From Siphonodentalium dalli (Eukaryota > Mollusca > Scaphopoda > Gadilida > Siphonodentaliidae), in NCBI GenBank assembly GCA_032622095.1, contig CP136062.1, positions 15,901,710 through 15,965,709 on the forward strand: a DNA stretch of 64,000 nt, given 5' to 3'. Each line of letters opens with the position of its first letter. Position 1 is the first letter of the stretch. Position numbers and translations under genes: made by a program. Positions 55,401 to 64,000 of the stretch are shown here, piece by piece. Under the pieces are notes generated by a model. The model searched no databases, was not told the DNA's origin, and worked only from the letters and a program-made list of their open reading frames with translations.

Positions 55401-56705
55401 ATGGCACAAATGGTAAATGGATCATGCGAATGCAATAAATCGGAACTTGATATAACACATGTTCCACCAACGGTGGCTACAATGTCAGAATCGCAGTGGA
55501 TCGAAAATCATCCGATTGCACCGCTGAATAATTCTGCTCCGATAGAGTTTGTCATACCATCTCAAACCGAAAAGTGGACAGATATTAATCAATCTTATCT
55601 TTATGTGAAATTCAAAATTACAAAAAAAGATGGAACTAATTTGGGGGCTGGTACGGAATTAGCACCTGTTAACAATTTCTTTCATAGCATGTTCAGCAGT
55701 ATCGATGTTTACTTGAACAACAAATTGATAACTTCGAATTCTGACACTTACCCATACCGAGCATATTTCGAAAATCTGTTGGGATACTCTCCAGAATATA
55801 AAGATAATCAATTAGCAAATTTAGAAATGTGGTATGGCGATACAGCAGAACATTTTGAAGAGAGTACCAAAGGTGGTACTAATGCTGGATTAACTTCTAG
55901 AGAAAGTTTGATCAGTGGTAGTAAATTTGTTGAACTATGTGGACGCTTACACACTGATCTGTTTCTTCAAGAAAAATATTTACCAAATGGAATTGAAATT
56001 CGTATCAGATTAAACAGATCACCATCAAAATTTTGCCTCATTGGTTCCGAGGATGGACAAATTGTTTTCGAATCAGCAGTGTTCCATGTCAGAACAGTTA
56101 GTCTCTTTCCAGCGGTCTCAAATAAATTAAATCAAGAAATTGTCCAGTCAAAAATGAAACTACCTATCAGACGAGTAGAAATAAAAACTTTCACAATTAG
56201 TACTGGACTTAGATCAAAAATTGAAGACCACTTATTTCAAGGACAATTACCAAAGAGAATTTTTATTGCGTTGGTCGAAAATAAAGATATGAATGGAGAT
56301 TTGGGTACCAATCCATTCCACTTCAAACATTTCAGTTTGAATAAATTGGAAGTTAGTCAAGACGGTCATACAATACATAACCGTCCATTTGAACCAAACT
56401 TCGCAACAAAACAATGTCTCAGATCATATTTATCTTTGTATCAATCTTTAGGAATGTTTGGTGTTAACAAATCAATTGGCATTAATTTAAAAGAATATAT
56501 GAATGGATATTGTTTGTGGGGTTTCGACTTGACACCGGACCAAGGAAGTGACGAGGGACATCTACATCCTATAAAGACAGGGAACCTGCGTTTGGAGCTT
56601 CAGTTCTTGACAGCTCTCACTACAGCCGTCAACGTTTTGGTGCATGCTGAATTTGACAGTGAAATAGAGATCACAGCTTTGAGAGAAGTGCTTACTGACT
56701 ATTAG
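55401..56705 (+). CDS. MCP: Major capsid protein (double jelly-roll, hexon-like)
   Basis: 434 residues, intact. The start is typical of the family: IEFVIPSQTEKWTDINQSYL, FFHSMFSSIDVYLNN and YPYRAYFENLLGY, followed by alternating strands and loops and a second jelly-roll from about residue 240 (TFTISTGLRSKIEDHLFQGQ, NPFHFKHFSLN). The end GNLRLELQFLTAL and FDSEIEITA is also typical. It would assemble as pseudohexameric trimers into an icosahedral capsid. Begins 3 nt after the previous gene's terminal stop, and the next gene begins 1 nt after its TAG. Confidence 0.93.
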   Translation: MAQMVNGSCECNKSELDITHVPPTVATMSESQWIENHPIAPLNNSAPIEFVIPSQTEKWTDINQSYLYVKFKITKKDGTNLGAGTELAPVNNFFHSMFSSIDVYLNNKLITSNSDTYPYRAYFENLLGYSPEYKDNQLANLEMWYGDTAEHFEESTKGGTNAGLTSRESLISGSKFVELCGRLHTDLFLQEKYLPNGIEIRIRLNRSPSKFCLIGSEDGQIVFESAVFHVRTVSLFPAVSNKLNQEIVQSKMKLPIRRVEIKTFTISTGLRSKIEDHLFQGQLPKRIFIALVENKDMNGDLGTNPFHFKHFSLNKLEVSQDGHTIHNRPFEPNFATKQCLRSYLSLYQSLGMFGVNKSIGINLKEYMNGYCLWGFDLTPDQGSDEGHLHPIKTGNLRLELQFLTALTTAVNVLVHAEFDSEIEITALREVLTDY

Positions 56706-56706
56706 G

Positions 56707-57165
56707 ATGGAGTTCACATCACAGCTATGGAACTACTATGAAGAATACCAACGTTCACAAAACTTTGCTCCGAGATGGAACCTGATCTTGGACACACTCA
56801 ACAACGCTATGATTGAAGAACTACAAGAACTTATTCGCAAGGAAGTGTCAGCAAACTGTGAAGGATGTAAAATAGAACATCCTAGTCAACGTGAACATGT
56901 TCTGTGTTTGTTCTCTACAACTGATGATTGGACAAACCAGTTTATTGACTTAGCACTGATTAAACTTGACATATACAATGTTATGGAAAGATGGTTCCCG
57001 AAGCTGATATGGTTAAACCCACACTGCAAGGAGAAGTTCGAAGCATTCATCATGTGGGATCATCTGAGAAACAGTTTGGAGCTCAACCGCAAAAAAATCG
57101 ACGCAGAGTGGACTCTGATGTGGTCACAGCGAGTCAAAGAGAATTACAACGATGCAGACAGCTGA
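56707..57165 (+). CDS. Conserved Polinton protein with CxxC/HPSQ motif
   Basis: 152 residues. The segment CEGCKIEHPSQREHVLC (about residues 50-66) contains two Cys, two His and a further Cys in an arrangement that could bind zinc. Flanking regions are helical, and Trp and Phe residues are frequent (ERWFPKLIWLNPHCKEKF). A small protein with a GC-x-HPSQ-x-H-x-C signature lies between capsid and protease genes in many Polintons, with no established role. It overlaps the protease gene by 14 bp. Confidence 0.7.
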   Translation: MEFTSQLWNYYEEYQRSQNFAPRWNLILDTLNNAMIEELQELIRKEVSANCEGCKIEHPSQREHVLCLFSTTDDWTNQFIDLALIKLDIYNVMERWFPKLIWLNPHCKEKFEAFIMWDHLRNSLELNRKKIDAEWTLMWSQRVKENYNDADS

Positions 57166-57625
57166 ACTTCAATATATTCTGGACAATTCCTGGTTGTGTA
57201 AACTTAACACACATGTTTGTGCTAGAGATCTGTTACCAGAGAAGAAACCGCAGCATATTCAAGCATATATCGTGAACACGCACTCATCGGATCAGCCAGG
57301 AGAACACTGGACATTGATGTTATTCAAGGGAAGATCAGCTGTATACTTCGACTCATTTGGACTACCACCACCGAGACGATATATGTTACCATTCATAAAA
57401 AGGAACTCATCAGCATGGACTATGAATACAACACGATATCAACATCGTGCGACAAATGTTTGTGGATTATATTGTATATTCGCACTCCACCACATGATGA
57501 AAGGAAAGATGATGAAAAGATTATTCAATTCTCGGGATTTCTTCAAGAATGACAGAACAATCGTTCGATGGTTTGGAAAGCACTATGGTCGATTATACAG
57601 AAAAGCAAATTTGCTGTTGAATTAA
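57152..57625 (+). CDS. PRO: Adenain-like cysteine protease (maturation protease)
   Basis: 157 residues, intact. Catalytic residues of the adenovirus-type C5/Ulp1-like fold are seen in order: His52 (GEHWTLM), Asp67 (VYFDSFG), Gln97 (TRYQHR) and Cys104 (NVCGLYC). Cleaves virion proteins during maturation in adenoviruses and, by inference, in Polintons. Length is usual for the element's enzyme. Overlaps the preceding gene by 14 bp and is the last gene before the right terminal repeat. A polyadenylation signal follows 253 nt later. Confidence 0.92.
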   Translation: MQTAELQYILDNSWLCKLNTHVCARDLLPEKKPQHIQAYIVNTHSSDQPGEHWTLMLFKGRSAVYFDSFGLPPPRRYMLPFIKRNSSAWTMNTTRYQHRATNVCGLYCIFALHHMMKGKMMKRLFNSRDFFKNDRTIVRWFGKHYGRLYRKANLLLN

Positions 57626-57990
57626 ACTTCACCAGGACATCGACGGCTGATATACATACAACGCAAAAGAAGACAACGACCAGATAACAACGAATGTGTC
57701 AACAACTCCACAAAATAGACTCTTTTGTTATTGATTCAGCGTAGGATGTTGTAGGATGTTCAATTAAGTTTCTTCAAATCTGAGACCTTGTTTTGTACAT
57801 AAATTATTTTTCTTTGTTAATATTATTGATGTATAATAATATATTATTGTTCATTGTTCTTGTTCTTGTTTTTGAAAAATAAATGATAAATTTCAACAAA
57901 ATCGTTTTCACTGTAGGATCCCCACCAATTGATTCTGTTCGTGTCGATGTGTCATCTCTGGTCAGAATTATACAAACTTTAAATTAGTAA
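57626..57990 (+). terminator. 3' region of the plus-strand array with AATAAA
   Basis: No gene. AATAAA at 57878-57883 is followed about 45-75 nt later by a GT-rich stretch (gattctgttcgtgtcgatg), a plausible downstream element. It is the likely shared 3' end of the rightward transcripts. No stem-loop of the histone type is present here. Confidence 0.5.
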
Positions 57991-58350
57991 TGAAAAAAAT
58001 GTCTAAGTCCATTTTCATTTTTTCGATCAGAAATGTCACATCAATGACAGGAACATCTATCCTCAGGGGGGAACTATGGCCCAGTACCCCCAGAGATGGG
58101 CACTATGGCCCAGTACCCCCCAGAGATGGGCACTATGGCCCAGTACCCCCCAGAGATGGGCACTATGGCCCAGTATCCCCCAGAGATGGGCACTCTGGCC
58201 CAGTGGGCCATAGTGCCCATCTCTGGGGGGTACTGGGCCATAGTGCCCATCTCTGGGGGTACTGGGCCATAGTGCCCATCTCTGGGGGGTACTGGGCCAT
58301 AGTGCCCCCCATTACTACTCCCGTGGCCGTATCACGTACACGGGGGTGAT
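57991..58350. repeat. Right terminal inverted repeat with minisatellite
   Basis: Complement of the left terminus. After 'tctaagtccattttcatt' and 'gtcaatgacagg'-type inner sequence come about five 30-bp units ('gggcactatggcccagta'), then at about 58203 the units switch to the opposite orientation for about four copies before the end ('cacgggggtgat'). A 19-bp segment near the tip ('gccgtatcacgta' and flanks) has no counterpart on the left. The 119-aa frame across it is a by-product. Confidence 0.9.
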
Positions 58351-58554
58351 CATAGGAACTATATATTTGGCCGGGGGATGCGCGCAGTTATACTGCGTTA
58401 AACATTCTTTCCAATAATTTCTTTGCCAAAGACAGTCGCTTGTGTTGACACAGGTATAATACGTTCATAATTTTACGGCATGGTTCGAAATTCGAAGGCC
58501 TTTTCTTTCCCATTCATTGATAAATCGTTATGGTGCACGCTTATATCATGGCAT

Positions 58555-58866
58555 TCATTTGCAACACAATTGGTTTTGTCCATGCCCACTGCTCGCTGTC
58601 TTTGTCAATCGGCGGTATGCGAGTTCGGTTTGTCGGTATACTTTCGTCCTGATGGCGGCGTGCGTAGCTTTGTCCGATTTTACAACACTAATGTCTATAT
58701 CGCTACCGGACAAACGGTCATCGTTTATATATTGCAGGGACGTGAAACACTCTGGTAGTGTGATATTATTGCACCGGAGATCAATGTTGTTTAAAGCACA
58801 GGCAGTGGTAGTTTTATAAATAAAAAGGACTATAAGTAGGAATAAAGTCCAGGTATATAAGTAATT
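58555..58866 (-). CDS. Candidate secreted or membrane protein exon, possibly LRR
   Basis: On the minus strand a very good acceptor (gatttctgctacAG, base 58867) opens 103 codons to TGA at 58557-58555, with no ATG of its own, so translation would start in an upstream exon. It begins with a hydrophobic stretch (LFLLIVLFIY) followed by TTTAC, like a signal peptide and cleavage site. Then CALNNIDLRCNNITLPECF follows, with the L-x-x-L-x-L-x-x-N spacing of a leucine-rich repeat N-terminal cap. The rest is polar and basic without clear repeats. It could be a short secreted protein or a decayed exon. It lies only 200 bp outside the Polinton right end. Confidence 0.35.
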   Translation of the reverse strand, partial: NYLYTWTLFLLIVLFIYKTTTACALNNIDLRCNNITLPECFTSLQYINDDRLSGSDIDISVVKSDKATHAAIRTKVYRQTELAYRRLTKTASSGHGQNQLCCK

Positions 58867-59860
58867 CTGTAGCAGAAATCACGAAATTTTAAAACATTAT
58901 TTATTTGTACACACTTGTACAATTTATGTACTACACACGCTTTATATATAGTTCACAACATCAAGATATATATTACTTCCTTCTTTGAACACCACTCGTT
59001 CCTTGAAATGTGTATTTTGAAGAAGTAAATTTGTTAAAAAAAATTGTCTGTTACAGATGTCGCCATTACAATGGTTGTACTCGATTGTGGAACTAGCTAT
59101 ACAGAGCCTATACCCGGGCTGTTCGATTACTCAGCTCGGAAATTCCAATTTGTATGGAGCTGCTTACCTTGACCTTGAACTATTTATATCGTCGTACGCA
59201 CTGTGTAGGAACTGTTACATCGGAAATCGTTCTATCGCCGGTTTATGATGGTTCTTGCCTGATTTGTGACGGTTCTTGCTGATCGAAATTATACATTTTC
59301 ACGACTTTTTTTACAGTTAAAACGCAATTTTGAGGCATCTAGGTGATAATTCGATTAGTTATTTTCGATCCCATAACAATCTGTGGAACCAATGAGCGTG
59401 TTAATAACGAAAAATTCATTGTGCGAGTCATAACAACGACAAGAACCGCGAATTTTGATTATTGTTTGGGTTCTCTCCTGATCGAGTCGGTTCTATCCCC
59501 ATTAATCGTTCTATACGGGTAAAACTATTGCTAATATTTGCCATGGTACATGGTTCAAACTGCCAATTTTGTGAAAGTATACAAAGATAAACAAAACAAA
59601 CTATGCACTAAGTTGAAATTTGCACCACTTGTAATTAATTTCGACGAATTACACTGCCTTTATATGCTTATCCAATAAGCCGTGTTACGCCTATCAAAAT
59701 TCACAAAGTCGCCAGCTAGTTTGAAAAATAACGCGTTTTGCAGGCCCGACATTTCCATGAGTCAACAGCCGGCTAACAATAGTAAAATTTCATTGCGCTG
59801 GACTTCGTAAAGCGTGAGCGTATATGGGATATATAGAGTTATCTGTCTTGTATTTTATCT
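58867..59860. other. Intergenic, no gene recognised
   Basis: The plus frame 59057-59248 overlaps nothing recognisable. A 'ggttctt' or 'ggttcta' motif recurs at 59250-59520. The upstream exon predicted for 58555-58866 was not found. Confidence 0.4.
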
Positions 59861-59865
59861 ATTAT

Positions 59866-60405
59866 ATATTTTGGAACTTCTGTCTGTATGTATGTATTTG
59901 TGTTATAGACTCGAAAAACTGCTCGACCGATCCGACTCAAATTTGGTGTGTAGGCCTACTTTGATCCGGGGAACATTATGAGCGGGTCCAATTTCACGTG
60001 CGTCCGTGTCCTTGACCTCGCTCAAATACGCTCATATGGGCATGTTTCTGGACCTCGACCGATCCCATTCAAATTTGGTAGCTGGTTCTACTTTGATCAC
60101 GGGAACAATATGGGCGGGTCCAATTTCACTTGCGACCGTGTCCTTGACCTTGACCTCGCTCATATAGGCATGTTTCTAGACCTCGACCAATCCGACTCAA
60201 ATTTAGTATAATGTAGGCCTACTTTGATCCCGGGAACAATATGGGTGGGTCCAATTTCACGTGCGACCATGTCCTTGACCTGGACCAAATTCGCTCATAT
60301 AGGCATGTTTCCGGGCCGATCGAACAATAGTTTGCCCAGGCGGAGACGATCATAAAAAAATCCCTAAATAGCCCGGAAGAAGAGGGCCGGGCACATCGGC
60401 TAGTG
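59866..60405 (+). mobile_element. Helitron-like non-autonomous element, copy 4
   Basis: Starts 'attttggaacttctgtctgt' with (ATGT)n, contains three or four internal units ('gaccgatcc(gact)caaattt', 'gggcgggtccaatttcac', 'gcgaccgtgtccttgacct'), and ends with a hairpin-type 'agcccggaagaagagggccgggc' stretch then 'acatcggCTAGt'. CTAG followed by T fits a Helitron 3' end. Closest relative in the window is copy 3. Confidence 0.55.
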
Positions 60406-60654
60406 TTGTCTATTTTTCGTAGACGTATTTTACTCAACAAAAAGTTAGTTGACACCCATACAATTCTCTGATTACGCAGTTTATGAAGTTTATGTCGGGC
60501 ATCCGCTTGCTGGATGCTGATTATCTAGGTTAAATTCTAGAATTCTAGAATATGCAGCTATTAAAGCATATACAAGCACGGTAATCTTCCATTCAATCAT
60601 ATTTTAGATTGACTAGGGATCTCTGATTTTTTAATAGAAGATATAAAAAAGCAA

Positions 60655-60960
60655 AGAATCCTACAGTTACAAATATTATTATATGGATGTTAAACCTTTG
60701 GTTACTAAATGCGCTGTAATGAGAATTGACTTGAATCCTATTGATTAATTTGTAGGAATTCTTAGCTATTAAGTTCAACAAGCAGTAACATATAAAAAAT
60801 AGAAAAGAATCATGCAGTTACAAATATTATTATATGGATGTTAATTCTTTGATGACTAAATGTGCTATAAAGAGCAGCGACTTGAATCCTATTGATTCAT
60901 TCATTTGTAGGAATGCTCAGCTATTAAATTCAACATGTAGTAACAGATTGTTTGAATTAT
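60655..60960. repeat. Tandem duplication, unit about 155 bp
   Basis: 'cagttacaaatattattata', 'acttgaatcctattgatt' and 'tttgtaggaat' occur in order at about 60663 and about 60817. Confidence 0.8.
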
Positions 60961-61070
60961 TAGCTAAACATTCATACAAATGAATCATTAAAAAATTAGT
61001 GTTATGGGTGTCTGAACCTGGCTATTACAAGGCACATTATTATTTCTCGCTACTAACGTGTCAAGTGAGC

Positions 61071-61165
61071 AGGGACGTGGGGTGGAGGGTATCCAATGTT
61101 GGGGCGTCCACCTTGGAATTTCCAACCGCACCATCCCCTTGAAACAGAGCAAACTCATGCACAAG
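61071..61165. repeat. Dispersed repeat fragment shared with 4.9 kb
   Basis: 'gggacgtg', 'ggcgtccaccttggaattt' and 'ccaaccgcaccatccccttg' match 4900-5010. Confidence 0.6.
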
Positions 61166-61199
61166 GCCTGGGCTTTGGTTTTCCCCTGCATGACACATT

Positions 61200-64000
61200 A
61201 TACTCTAGATTGTATACCATTCTGAAGTGAATTGATCAGTAGCCTTTGATTGGCCACCATGCAAACCGGGGGAGAAACGCAGGATACATGGGCCCAGTGA
61301 GAAAATGTGGATATCTTAACCTGAAAATTGCAAAAAACATAAACTGGCTTCAAGATTCCCAAGTGTTGGAAGTTTCCAGCCTGGCGCCCCCACCCCCACA
61401 AGATTGGAACTGTTCCCAACAGATGGAGAGATAGATGATTTATTTTGCAAAAGAGCATACATTATTTAATACAAAGCATACTAATTAAATGCAATTAGAT
61501 TATTTGTCCATTAAACCAGTTTCTTGCCAATTGGGGGGGGGGAATGTGATATAGAAAACTAGATCACACCTGCTTCCTACTTCATGTCCACCCATCGTGA
61601 GTTTTGGATCAACTCTAAAGAAGAAGTGGACATTTGTATATGTCAAATATGGTTGGTTACATGTTTAAAGTGTAGGAAAGTATGCAAATGTTAGTCTAAA
61701 AACGACAAAATCCCCACTATTAAATTGTTGTCAAATTAAATTAAGAGAACAATTTCAACATATTGTTGGTGTTAAATTTCAAACCAATCTATTGTAAGAT
61801 AAGAAATTTGTAACTGTTGAACATTTTGACCAAAGTTGGGGATAGACACCAATTAAGAACCCCCCCCCCCCCCCACCACCCCAATCACGTCATAACCTTA
61901 TCAGTGATTAAGTTGAACGTGATTTCATAAGTTATATTCATGTCTGGGCGACAAACATGTGTAAATGTCCCTCAGGCGGACTTCAGAGGAGGAAATATGA
62001 TGGCGCTGGAATTGAAATATTGTCACACCTGGATCTTTCAATAATGCCTTGACTAAGTAAATGAATATAACATATCATATTCTCCTGAGGGTAGATTTAT
62101 ATTACCATTGGTGATTCATATAGGCGGGCATGATTATGATACTATACTCATCGGGACTTTCAATATTTTATTTCTTCCTATTAATGTCACTTAATCTCCC
62201 GTATTAGGTATTTATTGTGTTGTTTCTTAATATACCTGTTCTATTATGCAAATTACATAAGCTACAGCCATTATCTGGTTTAAAATGTCAGATACACAAG
62301 ACGATTTTCGGACCCAAGTGCAGAAATCGTTCGAATAAATCTCATGGACAGAACCGTCACAGCCATGATCGGTTTGAAATAGAACCGTAACACGCACCCG
62401 TGTTGATTACGAGGTCAAAGCTCCCAATTATCAACCCCTATCGGGATACTTTCTCAGCTATTTTACAAAAGAATAACACGGGTACACTTTATAGTCAGTG
62501 TTTGTCTTCAGAATGCGTTTCATATTTTATACGCCACGAAAAACAAAGAAATTGCGTCCACGTGGCTTGATTTTCAGTGGTAACATGTTGATATTTATGC
62601 GTTAACTCGCTAATACCGAGTTAATTGTGGTCTAAAGTTCAGGTTTCGATAACACGGCACTTCTACGTGACCTTATTAATATTACTTATAAAAATATATT
62701 TTGATGCACAACTTACCACGAGCCGATATATTTCAATTTGTCATATTTGTTTGGGATCTATACCATAGCCATATAAATGTTCCAGTCATTCTGGGTTATT
62801 TATCTTTTTTTAAATAGTATTTTCTCAAGATACCTTCGTAAGTTTCTCAAGAGTTATTTCAGCGCGCGTTTGATTTAATAGTCCCCATTATTTTTGCATA
62901 CTTATAAACATTGCAAATATCAACTACTAGATATAACTGCAACTTCTACAAGGAATAACTATATATTCAGTTTAAAAAAAGCGCAAAATGGGGCAGACGG
63001 TTATCTTGTAAGTTAGCGCGTTGCCAGGATAGATAACTCTTGTAAACCATAAAAGACCTAAAAAGGTTAAAATAAATGTGGATAAAAGTTGAAATATAAG
63101 ACGTACTTTTTGTTATTTTTTAATTTAATTTTATAAGTAATTGACATAGGTTCTCACAAACCAAAAGGAAATGAACACTTTTGGCATTATAGTAACGACA
63201 ATAAACGAAAGTGAAATTCCCCAACTACAACTTTTACCGATTTCGGTCTCGGAGTACAAGTTTTATTGCAATTATTTATGTCAAGGTCAATTTCACCGGA
63301 ACTAACTTCTGGTGTCACGCGGGTGCTCAACCTGTAGAAGCGTTATCTTAAATGCTTGCAAAAAACTTTTGTTTCTTTCTAATAGTTGGAAGAATCTTTA
63401 GTACGACGAACACTGTAAGTAAAGCTAGTGTTAATTATATGTGTATGAACGCGCGACGGTTAATTAACGTCGATAGGGTAAATGGTATTACAACGAAAGA
63501 AATTCCAATTTCCTCACTGGATATTTAATCTACGTCCGGACTTCTAGTTAGATACCTGTTCATTTATTTACTAGAAGGGTCATCTCATTCTCATGAAAAA
63601 GGTATATAAAACTACCAAAACCTGTGTTTAAAGTAGTTTCTTTCACGCTCAGAACATTTCTGACCGTATGGTGGTTCAAGATGTCAGAAACCAGATACCA
63701 GAAAGAAGCAAATCATGTCAATTAATTGTGTAATATACACACTTTGAAAAAATGAAATTTATATATTCTATTACCCCCTTCACGAGCCCCAAGCATGATC
63801 ATGTCTTTGTCGGCGATTAGATTACCCCACGCTTTAATCTAATTAATTAACACGTTGTTGTCGGGCGCATAAATGAATGTCTCCAATTAGCTACTCATTT
63901 CCATATCAGGACGGGTGAGAAGAGTGAATTTTGCCAGTATCATAGGCTGAGTATAACTCAGTTACAGTATGCGCACGTCACAAAATACTACCCGGCGTAC
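61200..64000. other. Intergenic, no gene recognised
   Basis: Contains poly-G and poly-C tracts near 61533 and 61860, and otherwise AT-rich sequence without a recognisable gene. Overlapping frames at 61198-61458 are shadows of each other. Confidence 0.4.

Larger units (their letters stand above)
41818..58350 (+). mobile_element. Polinton/Maverick element (about 16.5 kb)
   Basis: Defined by terminal inverted repeats (41818-42081 and 57991-58350) and the diagnostic gene set between them: protein-primed DNA polymerase B, FtsK/A32-type packaging ATPase, RVE integrase with chromodomain, adenain-like cysteine protease, and major (hexon-like) and minor (penton-like) capsid proteins. Size and content match autonomous Polintons, which integrate like transposons and are thought to form virions. 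I find no clear 6-bp target-site duplication (agaatc left, catagg right under the most likely ends). Breaks: in-frame stops in polB, ATPase and two small virion-type genes, an A9-run frameshift in another, and a deletion in the polymerase domain. Integrase, protease and both capsid genes are open, so proteins could still be made. The left 4.5 kb carries accessory genes not standard for the family. Confidence 0.97.

Noticed and set aside
1-64000. tRNA, rRNA and CRISPR features
   Set aside because: I saw no cloverleaf with a proper T-arm, no rRNA-like stretch and no regularly spaced repeats with unique spacers.

Overview
This window looks like a stretch of animal nuclear genome. It is AT-rich and gene-poor, full of diverged dispersed and tandem repeats, and has coding segments bounded by GT/AG splice sites. 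The repeat repertoire (Helitron-like elements with a CCCG..CGGG 3' hairpin, MITEs, G-rich GGATCC repeats, remnants of retroelement C-termini) fits a marine invertebrate, perhaps a mollusc or other lophotrochozoan. That assignment is weak inference. I could not name any host gene.

Layout. 1-41.8 kb: host DNA dominated by repeats. These are three-copy tandem units (2.1-2.8 kb), a 45-bp satellite (5.35-6.3 kb), a 1.08-kb palindrome (8.3-9.4 kb), a 7.5-kb imperfect inverted repeat (10.7-18.2 kb), several tandem or inverted families (19.5-37.3 kb), two copies of one MITE (33.3 and 34.6 kb), and a cluster of CTCF-like motifs (36.2-36.4 kb). Likely host coding exons, all on the minus strand, lie at 5182-5347 (type II membrane protein start), 3937-4205, 38278-38426 and 39971-40101 (a duplicated exon pair), and 58555-58866 (hydrophobic leader plus a possible leucine-rich motif).

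41.8-58.35 kb: an almost complete Polinton/Maverick, a virus-like DNA transposon of about 16.5 kb. Its terminal inverted repeats are built from a 30-bp minisatellite. The right 10 kb is a dense plus-strand array: protein-primed DNA polymerase B, packaging ATPase, small basic virion-type proteins, chromodomain integrase, a two-TM protein, minor and major capsid proteins, and an adenain-like protease. The left 4.5 kb is an unusual accessory region. It has two divergent gene pairs, each driven from a nearly identical 593-bp promoter cassette, and a CCHC-knuckle gene that diverges from polB across a palindromic TATA promoter. Several core genes carry single in-frame stops, the polymerase has an in-frame deletion, and one gene has a shift at an A9 run, so this copy is probably not autonomous.

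The most exciting signal is that each of the four accessory genes ends, about 20 nt after its stop codon, in a sequence matching the metazoan replication-dependent histone mRNA 3' stem-loop (GGCCCTTTTCAGGGCC, one copy followed by the canonical ACCCA). One gene has two in tandem, with compensatory stem changes. This suggests a virus-like transposon that uses the host S-phase histone mRNA 3'-end machinery (SLBP/U7 snRNP) for some genes while others use AATAAA. I know of no description of this. 58.4-64 kb: host DNA with a further Helitron-like copy and short duplications.
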